Positions 1-11,002 of a stretch of 64,000 nucleotides of DNA are shown piece by piece. Within the stretch, counting starts at the first letter, position 1. Every line of letters starts with the position of its first letter. Location of the stretch: NCBI GenBank assembly GCA_028622995.1, contig JAJQJQ010000017.1, forward strand, positions 2,604,001 to 2,668,000. Direction: 5' to 3'. Source of the DNA: Panagrolaimus kolymaensis (lineage: Eukaryota; Nematoda; Chromadorea; Rhabditida; Panagrolaimidae). Position numbers and translations under genes: made by a program. The notes beneath the pieces were generated by a model that was not told the DNA's origin, made no database searches, and saw nothing but the letters and a program-made list of their open reading frames with translations.

Positions 1-3000
1 TAATCGAGAAACGAATTTAGACTCTCGACCATCGGGTTCTACTATGTCTAATTCATATCATACCGATTACACACCAAAATCACGGTAAACAAAAAAAGAA
101 ACTAAATTAATGAAGTAATTTAATATAATTTGTTTTAGTTATGGTGGCGGTGGTGGCGGAATTTCGGATCGTTATGGAAGTTATAAGCCCTCAAGCTCAT
201 CATCTATGTCCAGCTCATACACATCTGCTTTGCCTTCATCGACATCCTCAACGAGGTATAAAGGGTCAACAAGTGCAGGCTTACCGACACCTCGAAGCAC
301 CAGCTACGCTTCGGGTCTTGCATTTGAACCAAGTTCAAGTACATCACGATACAGTGGCGGTATTCCAAATCGATCAAGTGCAATTGGAATGTCAACAAGC
401 ACGTGAGAATTGACTTATTATTTCCGATCCTATTTTTAGTTTATGTATATTTTAGTTATACTCCCTCCACTTCCTATTACTCACGTCCGAGAGTTGATTA
501 TCGATCACAAACACCTTCTGCATCAACATTTGAACCTCCAAAAATTTCTCGCTTTGATCGAGAATATCGATCCATGTCACGTTTCGATGTGAAAGAACCA
601 TCCGTAGATAGAGTTGAAGAAACTTTTTCCAAACTTTATAATCGGTATGTTCGAAGCTCAGCGATTAATCCTCCATCCTCGTCATCATCATCTTCCACAA
701 CAAGCTCAAATCAAAATTCACGTGGGTTTTAAATTCTTGCAGGAAAAATGCTTATCAAATATTTTTTATTATTTTCTTCCATCTTTTTTCTTACCACTTT
801 GTTTATGTCTCTTAAAAAATGACGAAAACAAAAAATCAAATGACGCTTATTATTTTTTTTCAGCGATTGTCAAAAAATTTATTTCTCATAGTGAAGCTGA
901 AGAAGAATTTTCATGTGAAAGTGAACCCGATATTCGGGATGATTTTACAAAAACATTACACCAGAAAACCAAAGTTGCATTTACTTCATTGCCAACCAAT
1001 ACAGAAAAGGCTGAAACAAAAGAAAAAACTCCCACGCTTGGAACGGTCGCAGCACCAAATAAAAACAACATTTCAACGTCAACTTTAAAATCAGCCGTTA
1101 AAGATCGATCTAAATCACCTGCAGCTGTATCCCCATCATCCACAACAAAGACGACGCTGCCTAAAGCTGTTCCACCCCCGACGATAGCAGCCGTAACAGC
1201 TGCAACGATTAAAGTAATACCGGACAAAGGTTTGCTTTAACTTTTTCTTGTTTTTTGACTCCCTTGTCTCCTATTTAAAAAAAACACAAACAAGAACAGC
1301 ATTTAAACATGCACTAAAGGCACACATATTGAATCTATTTGATCGATTGTCTTTGGATAATAAGAAATTGATCCTTAACACATTCAGGATCAACAACGGC
1401 AACAATAAAAACAGCAGCAGCAGGTTATTCGCTAGCAGCTAAAGCATCATCGTCAACTCCATTGAAAGAAGCGGCTGCATCTCCTTCAAAATCACCCGCA
1501 GTTACTAAAGCTTTATTTGAAGAAAAATATAAAGATCTTCCAAAAACTGAAGGTCCATTAAATTTGTTTATTCTTATTTTTGTGTATCATTAACAAATTT
1601 TATATATTATACTAATAAAACTATTTTTTTAATAACTAACATTTTACAACTGAATAATATTCATAAAAAAAACACTTATTTTTAGTTAAAATCGAACCTC
1701 AAAAATTAAAAGGGACAAGTGAATTGGATAAGCTTTTGAGAATAGCTGAATTTGAAAAGAATCCCAAAAGTATTTTACAACAAAACGCTCCAAAGGTTAT
1801 TCAAAGTGCAGTAAAAGCCGCCACTCCTGCTCCAACTAAGCCATTAATTGAAAAACCTGTCAAGGCATCATCTGAAGCCCCATCAGAACCGATTAAAACT
1901 AGCGCTATCGTAAAGGTTAAAGAAACTATTAGTGCTAAAACAAAAGAAGAAGACAAAAAAGTTGTTTCTAAAGAAAAAACTCCTGATCCAACCAAGAAAT
2001 CAACGACATATTCAAACACAAGAGCCAAAACTCCCGAACCCATAAAGAAATCAATAAAAAAAGAAAAAACACCAGAGCCTCCAAAAGTTTCATCAACAAT
2101 AAAAGTTGTTGAAGTTAAAAAAGGATTATCGGAGCAACCACGAAGCAGAAGCAAAAGTCCAGGTGGAAGTCGTAGCAAATCGCCTTCAGCTAAAAGTAGT
2201 TCAGGAGCTCCTCGATCACTTGCTTCAAAGCGGGCTGAAAGAAGAGAAAGAACCATAGAAATGGAAAAATATGTTCAAAATAAATTGGATCAAGTTAGAC
2301 AAGATCAAGAAGCAGCAGATCAAGTTTCAGAAGTAGGTTTTAAAATTGCGTATGTAAATAAAAATAAAATAATTTAAGCTTCCAAAAGTAACATCAGAGC
2401 GTCGACCGCCTTTATTATTGGTTACTCAACCATCAGTTCCAAATACTCCGATTTCAACAACATCCAATATTCTCTGGAATTCAACAACAAATGATGGAGA
2501 AGAATGTTCAGAATCTGAATGGGATGAAGATGAAGAAGATGAGGAGGAAGGGGAAGATGAAGATTATGATTTTACAATAAGTTTACCATCCGCAAGTGGT
2601 GCGCCTCATGGAGATTTATACCCAGTTGATGAAACCCGATTACGTTCAATCACTCCATTCTCAGATTATGATAGCGAATTTGAGATACCATTTATTCAAG
2701 CGGATTCGAGAAATGATAGTCGCGGAAGAGTTTCACAATCCAATGCTGCACCAGCTCCAATATTTGTCGCCTCTGTTACTTATGATGGTCAAGATGAATG
2801 GGGAAGTAAACATTCAGCTGAAAGTGATCCTGAAGGTAAAAAACACTTAAGAAAATCTCTTTAATTAAAAACTAAAATTAATTTTTAGAAAGTCAATATT
2901 ACACGGTTGGTAGCCGCCTTGGAATTGATTCGGCTGAAAGTCGAGCATATTTGAGTCCAATTGATTTTCCAAGTGAAGATGAAATCCTTGAAGATGCTAA

Positions 3001-5633
3001 TGTTGGATGCACTTTAACCTTGGTTGAAAAAGCCGCAATGAAAGGTTCTGATGAGGAAACTGATAGTGAATTTTATTCTGAGTATTCTGATGAAGAATAC
3101 ACTGAAGAAGAATATAGTTATTATGAAGAGGATGAAGAAGAATATTACACCGATGAGGAAGAAGAAGAGGATGATGAAGAATTGGAGGAGGATTTTGAAA
3201 TGACTGCTTCACTTTATTTACCACCCACATTTGAAAAATCACCAACACCCGAAATCGTTGAAATTAAAAAAGATAAAACACCAGAACCATTTAAAATGGA
3301 AGCTAAAAAAGATGCTACCTCAATAAACAAGAATGAAATAAAAGCAAAAACTCCTGAACCTAAAGCGGTTTCTAAAGAAAAAACTCCTGAACCTAAAAAA
3401 GCTGAAATCAAAAAAGAAAAAACTCCGGAGCCATCGAAAATGCAGGCTACTGTTTCAAAAGAAAAGACTCCTGAGCCAAAGATTGGCAAAGCAAAGACCC
3501 CAGAGGCAGGTAAACCTGTAACATCATCAGCAGCTTTAACAGAGGAAAAAACGCTGGGACTAAAGAAAAAAGATGAAATCAGTCTAGATAAAACCCAAGA
3601 GCCAACAATAAAAGCAGCTGCATCCCAAAAAGAAGGAACAAAATTAGTGAAACTTGAACAAGAAAAAATTGGAGCAGTAAAACCAAATGAAAATAAAGTT
3701 GAAGCTAAATCGAAATCTGCAACTACAGTAGCTTCTACATCTAATAGTGAAAGTACGAAACTTGAAGATAAATCAGCTGTGAGAAAATCCACATTGAATA
3801 TGGCTGAAGAAGAAAAAAGGAATGCAGTAGAAAAGCAAGCAGAAATTGAGCGACAAAATGCTCGAAGAAGTGGAGCTGTTAGTTCAATGCGGGATAGATT
3901 CCGGGACCCAACACCACCAAAACAAGATAAAATAACGTAAGAAAAATTAAAAAATGGATTAATTTATAAATATTTTTTGTAGATACAAGAGATCAAAAAT
4001 GTTACAAGCTCGAGAAGAAATAAGACCTAAACGAACTTATGGTCCTATTGTTAAACCCGTTTTGAATGATGAATTTGATAAACAAATGGAAGAACTTCGA
4101 GAAAAAATGAAAACGGGATCAAATAAATTACAAGCCGAAATTAAAACTCTTAGCAAAGGCATTAATTCTGAAGTTGATGAAAGGAAATTCAAAAGCCTTG
4201 AAAGTATGCATAAAGATTTGCTTGGAAGTTCTCAAACACTTTTAACGTAATAATAAATATTTATAAATATTTATTAAAAGCATTAAAATAAATGTTTTAG
4301 GAAAGCAGAAGAAGAAAAAAAGAGATGGTTTGAAGAACATGAAAGTGAAGCGGAACGAAAACATCGTGAAAATTTTGAAAAAGAGGAAAATAAATTGCGG
4401 CGTCTTGAAGAAGAGAAAAAAGCTGCTATGGTGAGAAAGAGTCTTTTTTAATGATATTTTAATATTCAATTGCTAAAAAACATAAATTGCAGCTGGCGCG
4501 ACCTGAGCCCAAAAAAACTGTTCGTCGATCAAAAAAGAAAGCGGAAGAAGAAGCGACAAAAGCGGGTTTAACGGATCTTTCAACTAAAAAGGAAGTTGAA
4601 ACAAATGTTGATCTAGCATCCGCACCTAAAACGGCTCCATCAACCGCAAAAGTTGAAACAACAGCTACAACAAAGATTTCATCAGCATCGGCTGCTGAAG
4701 AACCAAAGAAAACAATTCCCGCAGCTCCAAATAAAGTTCCAACATTTAAGCCTGAAGTCAAAAAAGACGAAAGTGACTTAGAATCAATCGCCACAGGTAA
4801 TTTTTTTTAATCTTATTTTCACAGAAAGGATGTATGGTAAGGTTTGTTACAAATTAAAATCATGCTAAACCAATAATTTTTAAATTTTTAAAATTAATTT
4901 AAAAAGTAACTTTACCATATCGTCTTCATGTTAATAGAAAACTTTATCATATTAAAATGACATTTTTTAAGTACATTAATATTTATAATGGATTAAAATT
5001 TTACTTTTAGCCATGGCAAAGAAAAAAACAATAGTATCCGATTCAGTTTTAAAAAGCGACGGAGGTGTAGCTACAAAACTGAAAAAGTTTAGAGCAGAAA
5101 AAGCCGCATCTCCAATTGCCACAAGTGTAGTAAAAGGTGAAGAAAGGATTTCACCGGAAAAGGTTGGAAGAGGTCCACGAAGATATTCTGCAAGAAGAAA
5201 AACTGAAGAAATTATTCCCCCATCTAAATTAGAAACGAATGAAAATGTTTGTTATTTTCCTCATTTGAAAAAAATAAAAATGAGTAAAATTCAGGTTCGA
5301 AAACGTAAAGTACAGCCACACAGAAAAAATCGATTCACTAAAAAACCATGCGATATTGATGCTTTACTTGGATGGGATAAAGAAAATGAAACATTTGAAA
5401 AAATGGAAGCTTTCTTTGAAAAACAATCCATTAGCAAACAACGCGAACCAATTTCGCCAATAAATGGAGAAAGAAAAACTAAAAAACGAAGAATTGAATC
5501 ACAAAAAGTTTGGATAAGCGAATTAAAAGTAAGCCACACATTGAAGGAATTTAAAAAAAATATTTTTTAGGATATTGATAAAATATATAAAGCCTCTGAA
5601 TTACGAGATATCAAAATGACGGCTGCTTCTTAA
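1..5633 (+). CDS. Disordered KxKTPEP-repeat protein, 5'-truncated
   Basis: I do not recognise this gene. The window opens inside an exon (to 84) and the frame continues through exons 139-402, 456-721, 864-1229, 1388-1552, 1686-2332, 2379-2835, 2889-3936, 3983-4246, 4301-4430, 4493-4796, 5011-5528 and 5571-5633. All junctions are GT-AG and keep frame. The order of regions is: a Gly/Ser/Tyr/Arg-rich start; Lys/Thr/Pro sequence with about ten KxKTPEP-type repeats in two blocks (exons 1686-2332 and 2889-3936); an RSKSP stretch; two very acidic Glu/Asp/Tyr tracts (around 2510-2570 and 3050-3200); charged, probably coiled-coil segments rich in Glu/Lys/Arg (3983-4430); and a basic tail ending in KMTAAS. 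No globular domain is visible. The TP sites suggest phosphorylation. It could be a cytoskeletal or sarcomeric linker, but that is a guess. The stretch 5247-5294 may be a retained intron. Confidence is high that it is a gene and low on function. Confidence 0.85.
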
Positions 5634-5918
5634 CCTTTTATTATTATGCATATTATGTTTTTTTTGTTACTTTAATAATGTACATACATAATGATTTACA
5701 AATATAGATTTATAAAATATTCTAAAATTATCCCCTATTTTTGTTTTTTTAACACAACTAATTTTATAAACTACAGTATTTTTAACACTTATTATGAACT
5801 TCACCTTTTTCCAAATGTATTTGGTGAAATAATATTAATAATAACATAAGAAAGCTTTATTTCAGTTAATTTTCTTTAAATTGTTTAAAACAACATTAAA
5901 AAAAACCTTTTTATTTTT
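5634..5918. other. Convergent intergenic region
   Basis: This is the 3' space between two converging genes. It is very AT-rich with T and A runs and presumably holds both 3' UTRs. No ORF or structure stands out. Confidence 0.5.
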
Positions 5919-7101
5919 TTATGCATTAGTGATATCAAAGGTGTTATCTTCATCGGCATCCATGGCATTGCCATGTTCGACATCAATTGCAATAAAAGCA
6001 ATATTATCTTCTTTATAAAATTTTCCTTTATCTTGCAACCCTTCAACTTTAAGTTGAAATTCATAACTTTGATTTCGCTCTCCTTTTTCAGGACGTCCCC
6101 AAATTTTGAGAGATTTTTCATCATTTTCTGGCACAATTTTGGTTGTAATATGATTAGTACCATTTTGATCAAGGAAAGTCAAAGCGATGGAAGCAGTAAA
6201 AGGCCAAATTAGATAAGAATCATACGAGCTTGGACAAAGGCTGATGGAAATATTAACAAAATCTCGAGTGGATTTGGTGTTTCCCATTGAATTTAATGAA
6301 GCAATCATACGATACCCATATCGATGAGAAAAAAATTCTGGGCTTTCCATTGCATATCCTTTTTTAGCGGCGGAATAATTAATTGAAAAATCTTCAATTC
6401 GCCAAAGATATGAAGGGCTAAAAAAATTCAATTCTTTTTTCTGTATTAAAAAAGAAAATGACCAACCTGAAAAGATGTAAAATTAACTTTCCAGTTTGTT
6501 GAACGGCTTCAATACTACTGTATTTTTGGTTGATCAAATCAGTACTTTGATGAATCTCTTCCCGAAATGGTTTAAGATCTTCGCCCATTAAAGTAATATG
6601 CAAGGCACTAAATTTTGTAAAAAATAAATTAAAAGAAAAGATTTATGTCTATTTAATACAAGAAAAAGATACTATAAAGCTAATTAGTCTTTAAGTGAAA
6701 AATATTAATGATTTTTCTTTTCGAAAAGACTCTCTAAAATTATTTCTACCGTAATCCTTCGTCCATAAATCACTATAATTTTTGTTTCTTTTTTAAAGAT
6801 AATTTCCTTACTTATCATCTCTCATATGTTCTTGAATTTGAAGTTTGTTTCCAATGAATCGGCAGCCATGTTTTTCAAATGGACAACTTAAACCCCTTTC
6901 ACCTTTTATTGGTGTTGTTGACGCAACATCTTTCACCACCGCATTTCCACCTTCAACGGGTGTTAATGGACGTGAAACCGGAGGCTAAAAATTTAATAAA
7001 TGAATAAACATAAAAGGAAGGTTCACATCGTCGCTTACAGTTGGAGTTGATGAAAGAAATACAGTTTTAGTGTTATTTGGTTGAAAAATATTCGGAAACA
7101 T
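5919..7101 (-). CDS. TRAF-family signalling adaptor (zinc finger, coiled coil, MATH/TRAF-C)
   Basis: Exons on the minus strand are 7101-7039, 6984-6812, 6607-6467 and 6417-5919. The frame joins cleanly at each junction. After about 40 residues there is one TRAF-type zinc finger (CPFEKHGCRF, then an IQEHM helix). A short helical segment follows (GEDLKPFREEIHQ), then a MATH/TRAF-C domain beginning PSYLWRIEDF, with the typical GYRM, WPF and LTFLDQNG signatures. TRAF proteins trimerise through the coiled coil and TRAF-C and couple TNF/IL-1-type receptors to downstream kinases. No RING finger is present, and the start at 7101 follows directly from the first good exon, so this looks like a RING-less TRAF comparable to C. 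elegans TRF-1. An unseen upstream exon cannot be excluded. Confidence 0.85.
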
Positions 7102-7897
7102 TATGCTTCTCTTATCCTTCTTTTAAAAGAGGAGATGAAGATGACTGAATTTGTTATTTAATTTTTCTTTGCCTTTTTCTTATACCTCCATCTACTCTCA
7201 TTAAATCTTATTGGTTTTGATTCTATGGGAATCTAAATTCATTCCTAAGGCAATCTTTCTTGCTGCCCAGCAACAAAATAACAATTGATGGTGGGTTTAT
7301 TTTTCATTTATTTTTTTTTTGCAAGAATTAAGTTTTTCTTTGCGGCTATTCTTTGCCACGCAAGAAAAACGGAGAGAGAGTTTTGTTTGTCGGTCATATA
7401 AAGAAGGGATTGCAACAAAACAACAAAATATAATGCAAGTGCGTTCATCGAGACCCCTCCTCACCTCGTCGATTCATCCATTCAAATAACCATTTCATTC
7501 ACATGTCATAGTTTTGTTATCGTCTAAAAAATATTTTCAAAAATTCATTCTTGTTTTATAAATAATTCTGATTTTGTTTCGTGTCTTTAGTTGTTGTTTT
7601 CTGTTATAAAAGTATACATTAGTAAATTACTAAAAATTATGGCCAAAAAATTCCAATTCTGCGCGAAAACTGTTTCTTCTGTTCTGTTTTCATATAATAT
7701 ATTCCAACGCTCAAATTTGAGGGAATTTTTATTATTTTTGCTGATTGATTCGCTTATAAAAAGCGATCGATGAAAGACGCTTAGGTTCGTATAAATTACA
7801 AAAACCATCGAAAACAAAAAAATCTTTCAGAAGTAAATAATATAAAAACAAATGGGCATTTGCGGATTTTTTTAAAAATTATTTTGTTGCCCATTTC
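7102..7897. other. Divergent intergenic/promoter region
   Basis: About 800 bp separates the start codons of the minus-strand TRAF gene and the plus-strand CCCH gene, so it should hold both promoters. It has long T and A runs and an unusual C-rich stretch at about 7450-7475 (CCCCTCCTCACC). Short ORFs at 7587-7817 have no recognisable content. No RNA gene was seen. Confidence 0.4.
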
Positions 7898-9503
7898 ATG
7901 AAGCAAATTGACCTAGTGATTTTAGACGAGATGACCGATAGCGATAACGGAGACTATCTTTCGGATGGCACTGAAGAAATTGAAGCAACAACTCGTAAGG
8001 TTTTTTTTGACGATGATTTTAATCTATACGACACTTACTTATTAATAATATTTCTTATATAGTTGAAGCTCAAGAAAAGGACGTAATTTCAATGCATGAC
8101 GATGGCAGCTTTTCAAGATCATCATCGAATTCACCAAGTTTAGGAGAAATTTCAAGACCTTCGAGTGTAATAGTAGGTCGAAAATCTGGAACAACTGATG
8201 AACTTGTAGCTGGGGTAATTTATATTTTAAACTATTCCTTCTTAAACAAATGATTTTAGGCAGAAGCAATTAGCAGTGATGAAGGATCAGATATGGACGA
8301 TGGAGAGATTGCTGCCCATTCATCAGCAACAAGTCCTAAAAGCTCAGCAGAACCCAAAAAGCAAAAAGCCGAGCCACGTGAAGATCTCGAAGATGGGGAA
8401 ATTGAATCAGATTCTGAACAAGAAGAAAAAGAGGAGGAGAAATTAGAAGAATCAAAGCCTATTCCTTTTTTCCGCAATAATAATATGATGCGTCCAAATA
8501 ATAATCGACCTAAGGTTGATTTTCCTCGTCAACAACAACACCAAAACAATAAGCGAAAGCGTCCCGAAGATTGCGGCGTCTGTAAATTTTATTTGAGAGG
8601 CAATTGTACTTGGAATGATAAATGTAAATATGGACATCCAACTGGTGATGTAAGCATTATAATTTTAGAAAATTTAAAAAAATATATTTTTAGCTAAGAG
8701 TACATTGGCTTGCACAACTTGGTCTTCCTGATCCTGAAGTTGGTTATAATCCAAATAGACAACGTCGAAGTGATGGAGCCAATCAACAATCAAAATCAAT
8801 ATCACCACAAGAAAAGCGGAACTCAAAAGTATATACCAAAAGATATAACGGTGAAAAACCGGAGCCCAGAAAATCCCCTCGAGCGTGCCCGATTTCTTCT
8901 GATAGCAGTCGTTCTCCTTCACCAAAACGAGCTCGTCAATCCCCCATTGCAATATCAGTGAGTTCCGATGGAAGTCAACCACCAAGTCGTCCGAGAAGCC
9001 CGTTAAGTCCAAGCCCAAAACGAGGAAAATTGGTTTCAGCTTCATCGGATACATCACATTCAAGATCAACCAGTCCTTTCAAGTTTGTTTATTTCATATT
9101 CTTAAATCATTATTTTAAAAATAAATTAAGATCAAAGACAACGGACACCACGTTGGGTGCTCTACTTCGAAAGCGTCGACTTGAATCACAATCTAAACCA
9201 AGTCAAGATTCTCAACCTTCATCTTTTCTTCCAGGAAGTTTATCTGATAGTGATGATGAAGGTTCATCTTCCGCCCCTCCAGCCACTCGAGCTGAAGCTG
9301 TTCGACGCTTTTTTAATCGTGATCCCAATGAAGAACCAGCTGTTTATCGGAACGCTTCCAAACTTAATTCCAATCCTCAATCACCAACACCTCAATCAAT
9401 TACATCGAGTGAAGATGAGCGTGATGGAGATGAAGTTTTTGAATCCCTATCCAGACGAAATGGAAGTGAATCTCCTGTGATTGCTACAGCGATATCACCT
9501 TAA
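7898..9503 (+). CDS. CCCH zinc-finger RNA-processing protein, ZC3H18-like
   Basis: Translation starts at ATG 7898 and continues through exons opening near 8063, 8260 and 8695 to the stop at 9503. The N-terminal half is acidic, with repeated DDGEI/EDGEIESDSE motifs and a Glu-rich run. In the middle is a single CCCH finger, CKFYLRGNCTWNDKCKYGH (C-x7-C-x5-C-x3-H), followed by HPTGD and the LRVHWLAQLG segment. The TW after the second Cys and the HP after the His resemble ZC3H18/NHN1, which links the nuclear cap-binding complex to the exosome. The C-terminal half is Ser/Arg/Pro-rich with many SP sites, as in splicing and export cofactors. A 48 nt in-frame GTTTGT...TTAAG intron probably lies at 9083-9130. 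Its role in nuclear mRNA processing is inferred from the finger type. Confidence 0.8.
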
Positions 9504-9983
9504 AAAAAGTTTCGTAAAGTCATTTTAAATTTACGGTGTTATTTTTTGTTGGGGTTTTTGTATTTTTGAAAATTGTTTTGTTTCATCAATTTATAGTTTT
9601 ATAAATATATAATAAATTATAAATCAAAAGCTTTTCTTAAAAATTTGGTCCTTGTAATCCTTTAATTTTTTAAATAATTTAAAGCGCATTTTGCTATATA
9701 AATAAAGCATAACTCAGTTAGATATATAAATATAGGTAGTTAACAAAATTTATAAAATTTTTAGGTATTTTATTATTGTAAAAATGTTCTATTAGTATTT
9801 TTTTTTAATTTTAATTTGGATCTTTTGGTACTGTTTGTAAGTGTGCGTTGTAAGAGTTAAGGTAACCTAATTCCTTACACAAGCAAAATCGCTTTTACCA
9901 TTTGGGGCAATTTACTTTTAATAGTTCTTTTTTTTGTAACAAATGTATTTTTCTTTTTGATATTTAAAAAATATTTTTTTAGG

Positions 9984-10667
9984 ATGACCGAACCAACAAC
10001 TTCTTCGAAAAAAGTACATGATGGAGGTCGATATTTTATTTTTGATGCAACTAAAAAGAAAATCATACCTGGTCCTAAAAGAACAGCACCTCAAAGTGTA
10101 ATTAAGCGTGCTGGTGGTCTTTCAAATGCTTCGCTCAAATATGCTGATTATGTTTCATTATATGAATTATGGTGTGGTTATTTTTCTGAACTCTTATCTA
10201 CGATGCGACGACCGGATGAACGTCTTTTGAAAATTGATTATCATGGATGTATTCTTTTCGTATCAGATTCTCCCAATCCATCACAACTTGGACTTTATGG
10301 AATTGTTCTTTATGAATCAAAATCAACTTTTCAACTTTTAACAAAGAAGGATACAATTATTGGTGAGTTTTTTATTTAGAAATATTCTTCTTGTTAATCA
10401 TGGAATTTTTAGTGATTCAAAAAGAACATACAACATTTCAATTTATTTTTCAAAGCCGCGCTTTTACAATTTTTGGTGATGGTGTTAATCAACGTCTGTT
10501 TTTAATTTTTTTATGATTTTTATTAATAATTTTTTTATTTTTTAGGCTCCTCTGCTCGTGGCAAAAAGTTCAAGGGTCGTGGAACACTTCCATTTTTTCT
10601 ACCAACTACGGCAATTCCAATTGAAAGTTTATCATTCAAAAATGTTACACAAACGTCAGAAGCTTAA
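9984..10667 (+). CDS. RPP29: Ribonuclease P/MRP protein subunit p29 (POP4/RPP29)
   Basis: The ATG at 9984 lies one base after TTTTTTTAG, a probable trans-splice acceptor. That decides the start over the ATG at 9957, which lies in the acceptor tract. Exons are about 9984-10361, 10414-10491 and 10547-10667. The p29 core is clear: LLKIDYHGCILFVSDSPN, then GLYGIVLYESKSTFQL and, across the first junction, VIQKEHTTFQF. It continues to SRAFTIFGDGVNQR, RGKKFKGRG and the end. The family adopts an Sm-like barrel that binds the RNA subunit of RNase P and RNase MRP, acting in tRNA 5'-end maturation and rRNA processing in the nucleus. It lies 480 bp downstream of the CCCH gene on the same strand, which fits a possible nematode operon. 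Confidence 0.92.
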
Positions 10668-11002
10668 ATTTTTTTTTCTTAAATTTCACTTTTTGAGTTT
10701 TAGTCTTTGATAATTTTTTGTTACAATTGTAAATAAACTGTTGAGTTTTACTCTGGCATCTGCCTTTACATAAATACAAAGTGTTTTTAAGCTCCGCCTT
10801 TTTTAGAAAGAAGAAAAGCTTCAAGCTCATTTTTTGTTGTTTCGTTTTTTTCGTTAGCTGCTTGTTACATAAGTATCTAAAGAAAGAAAGAAGACAACTG
10901 AATTTTTTTCTTGAATTTTATGAATCTGTGAATCCTGCAATAGCTAGCTATTACTATGACAATATTCTGATTTGTTTTGTTTAATAAAATTTTTATTTTA
11001 AA
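10668..11002. other. Intergenic region between same-strand genes
   Basis: This 335 bp gap has a polyadenylation-type AATAAA at about 10732 (GTAAATAAACTG) and another just before the next gene (about 10983). Its short length and the gene orientation would fit an operon spacer. There is no convincing ORF. Confidence 0.4.

Noticed and set aside
9957..9983. Upstream ATG of RPP29
   Set aside because: It lies in the T-rich acceptor tract that ends TTTTTTTAG directly before the ATG at 9984, so it would be removed from the mature transcript.
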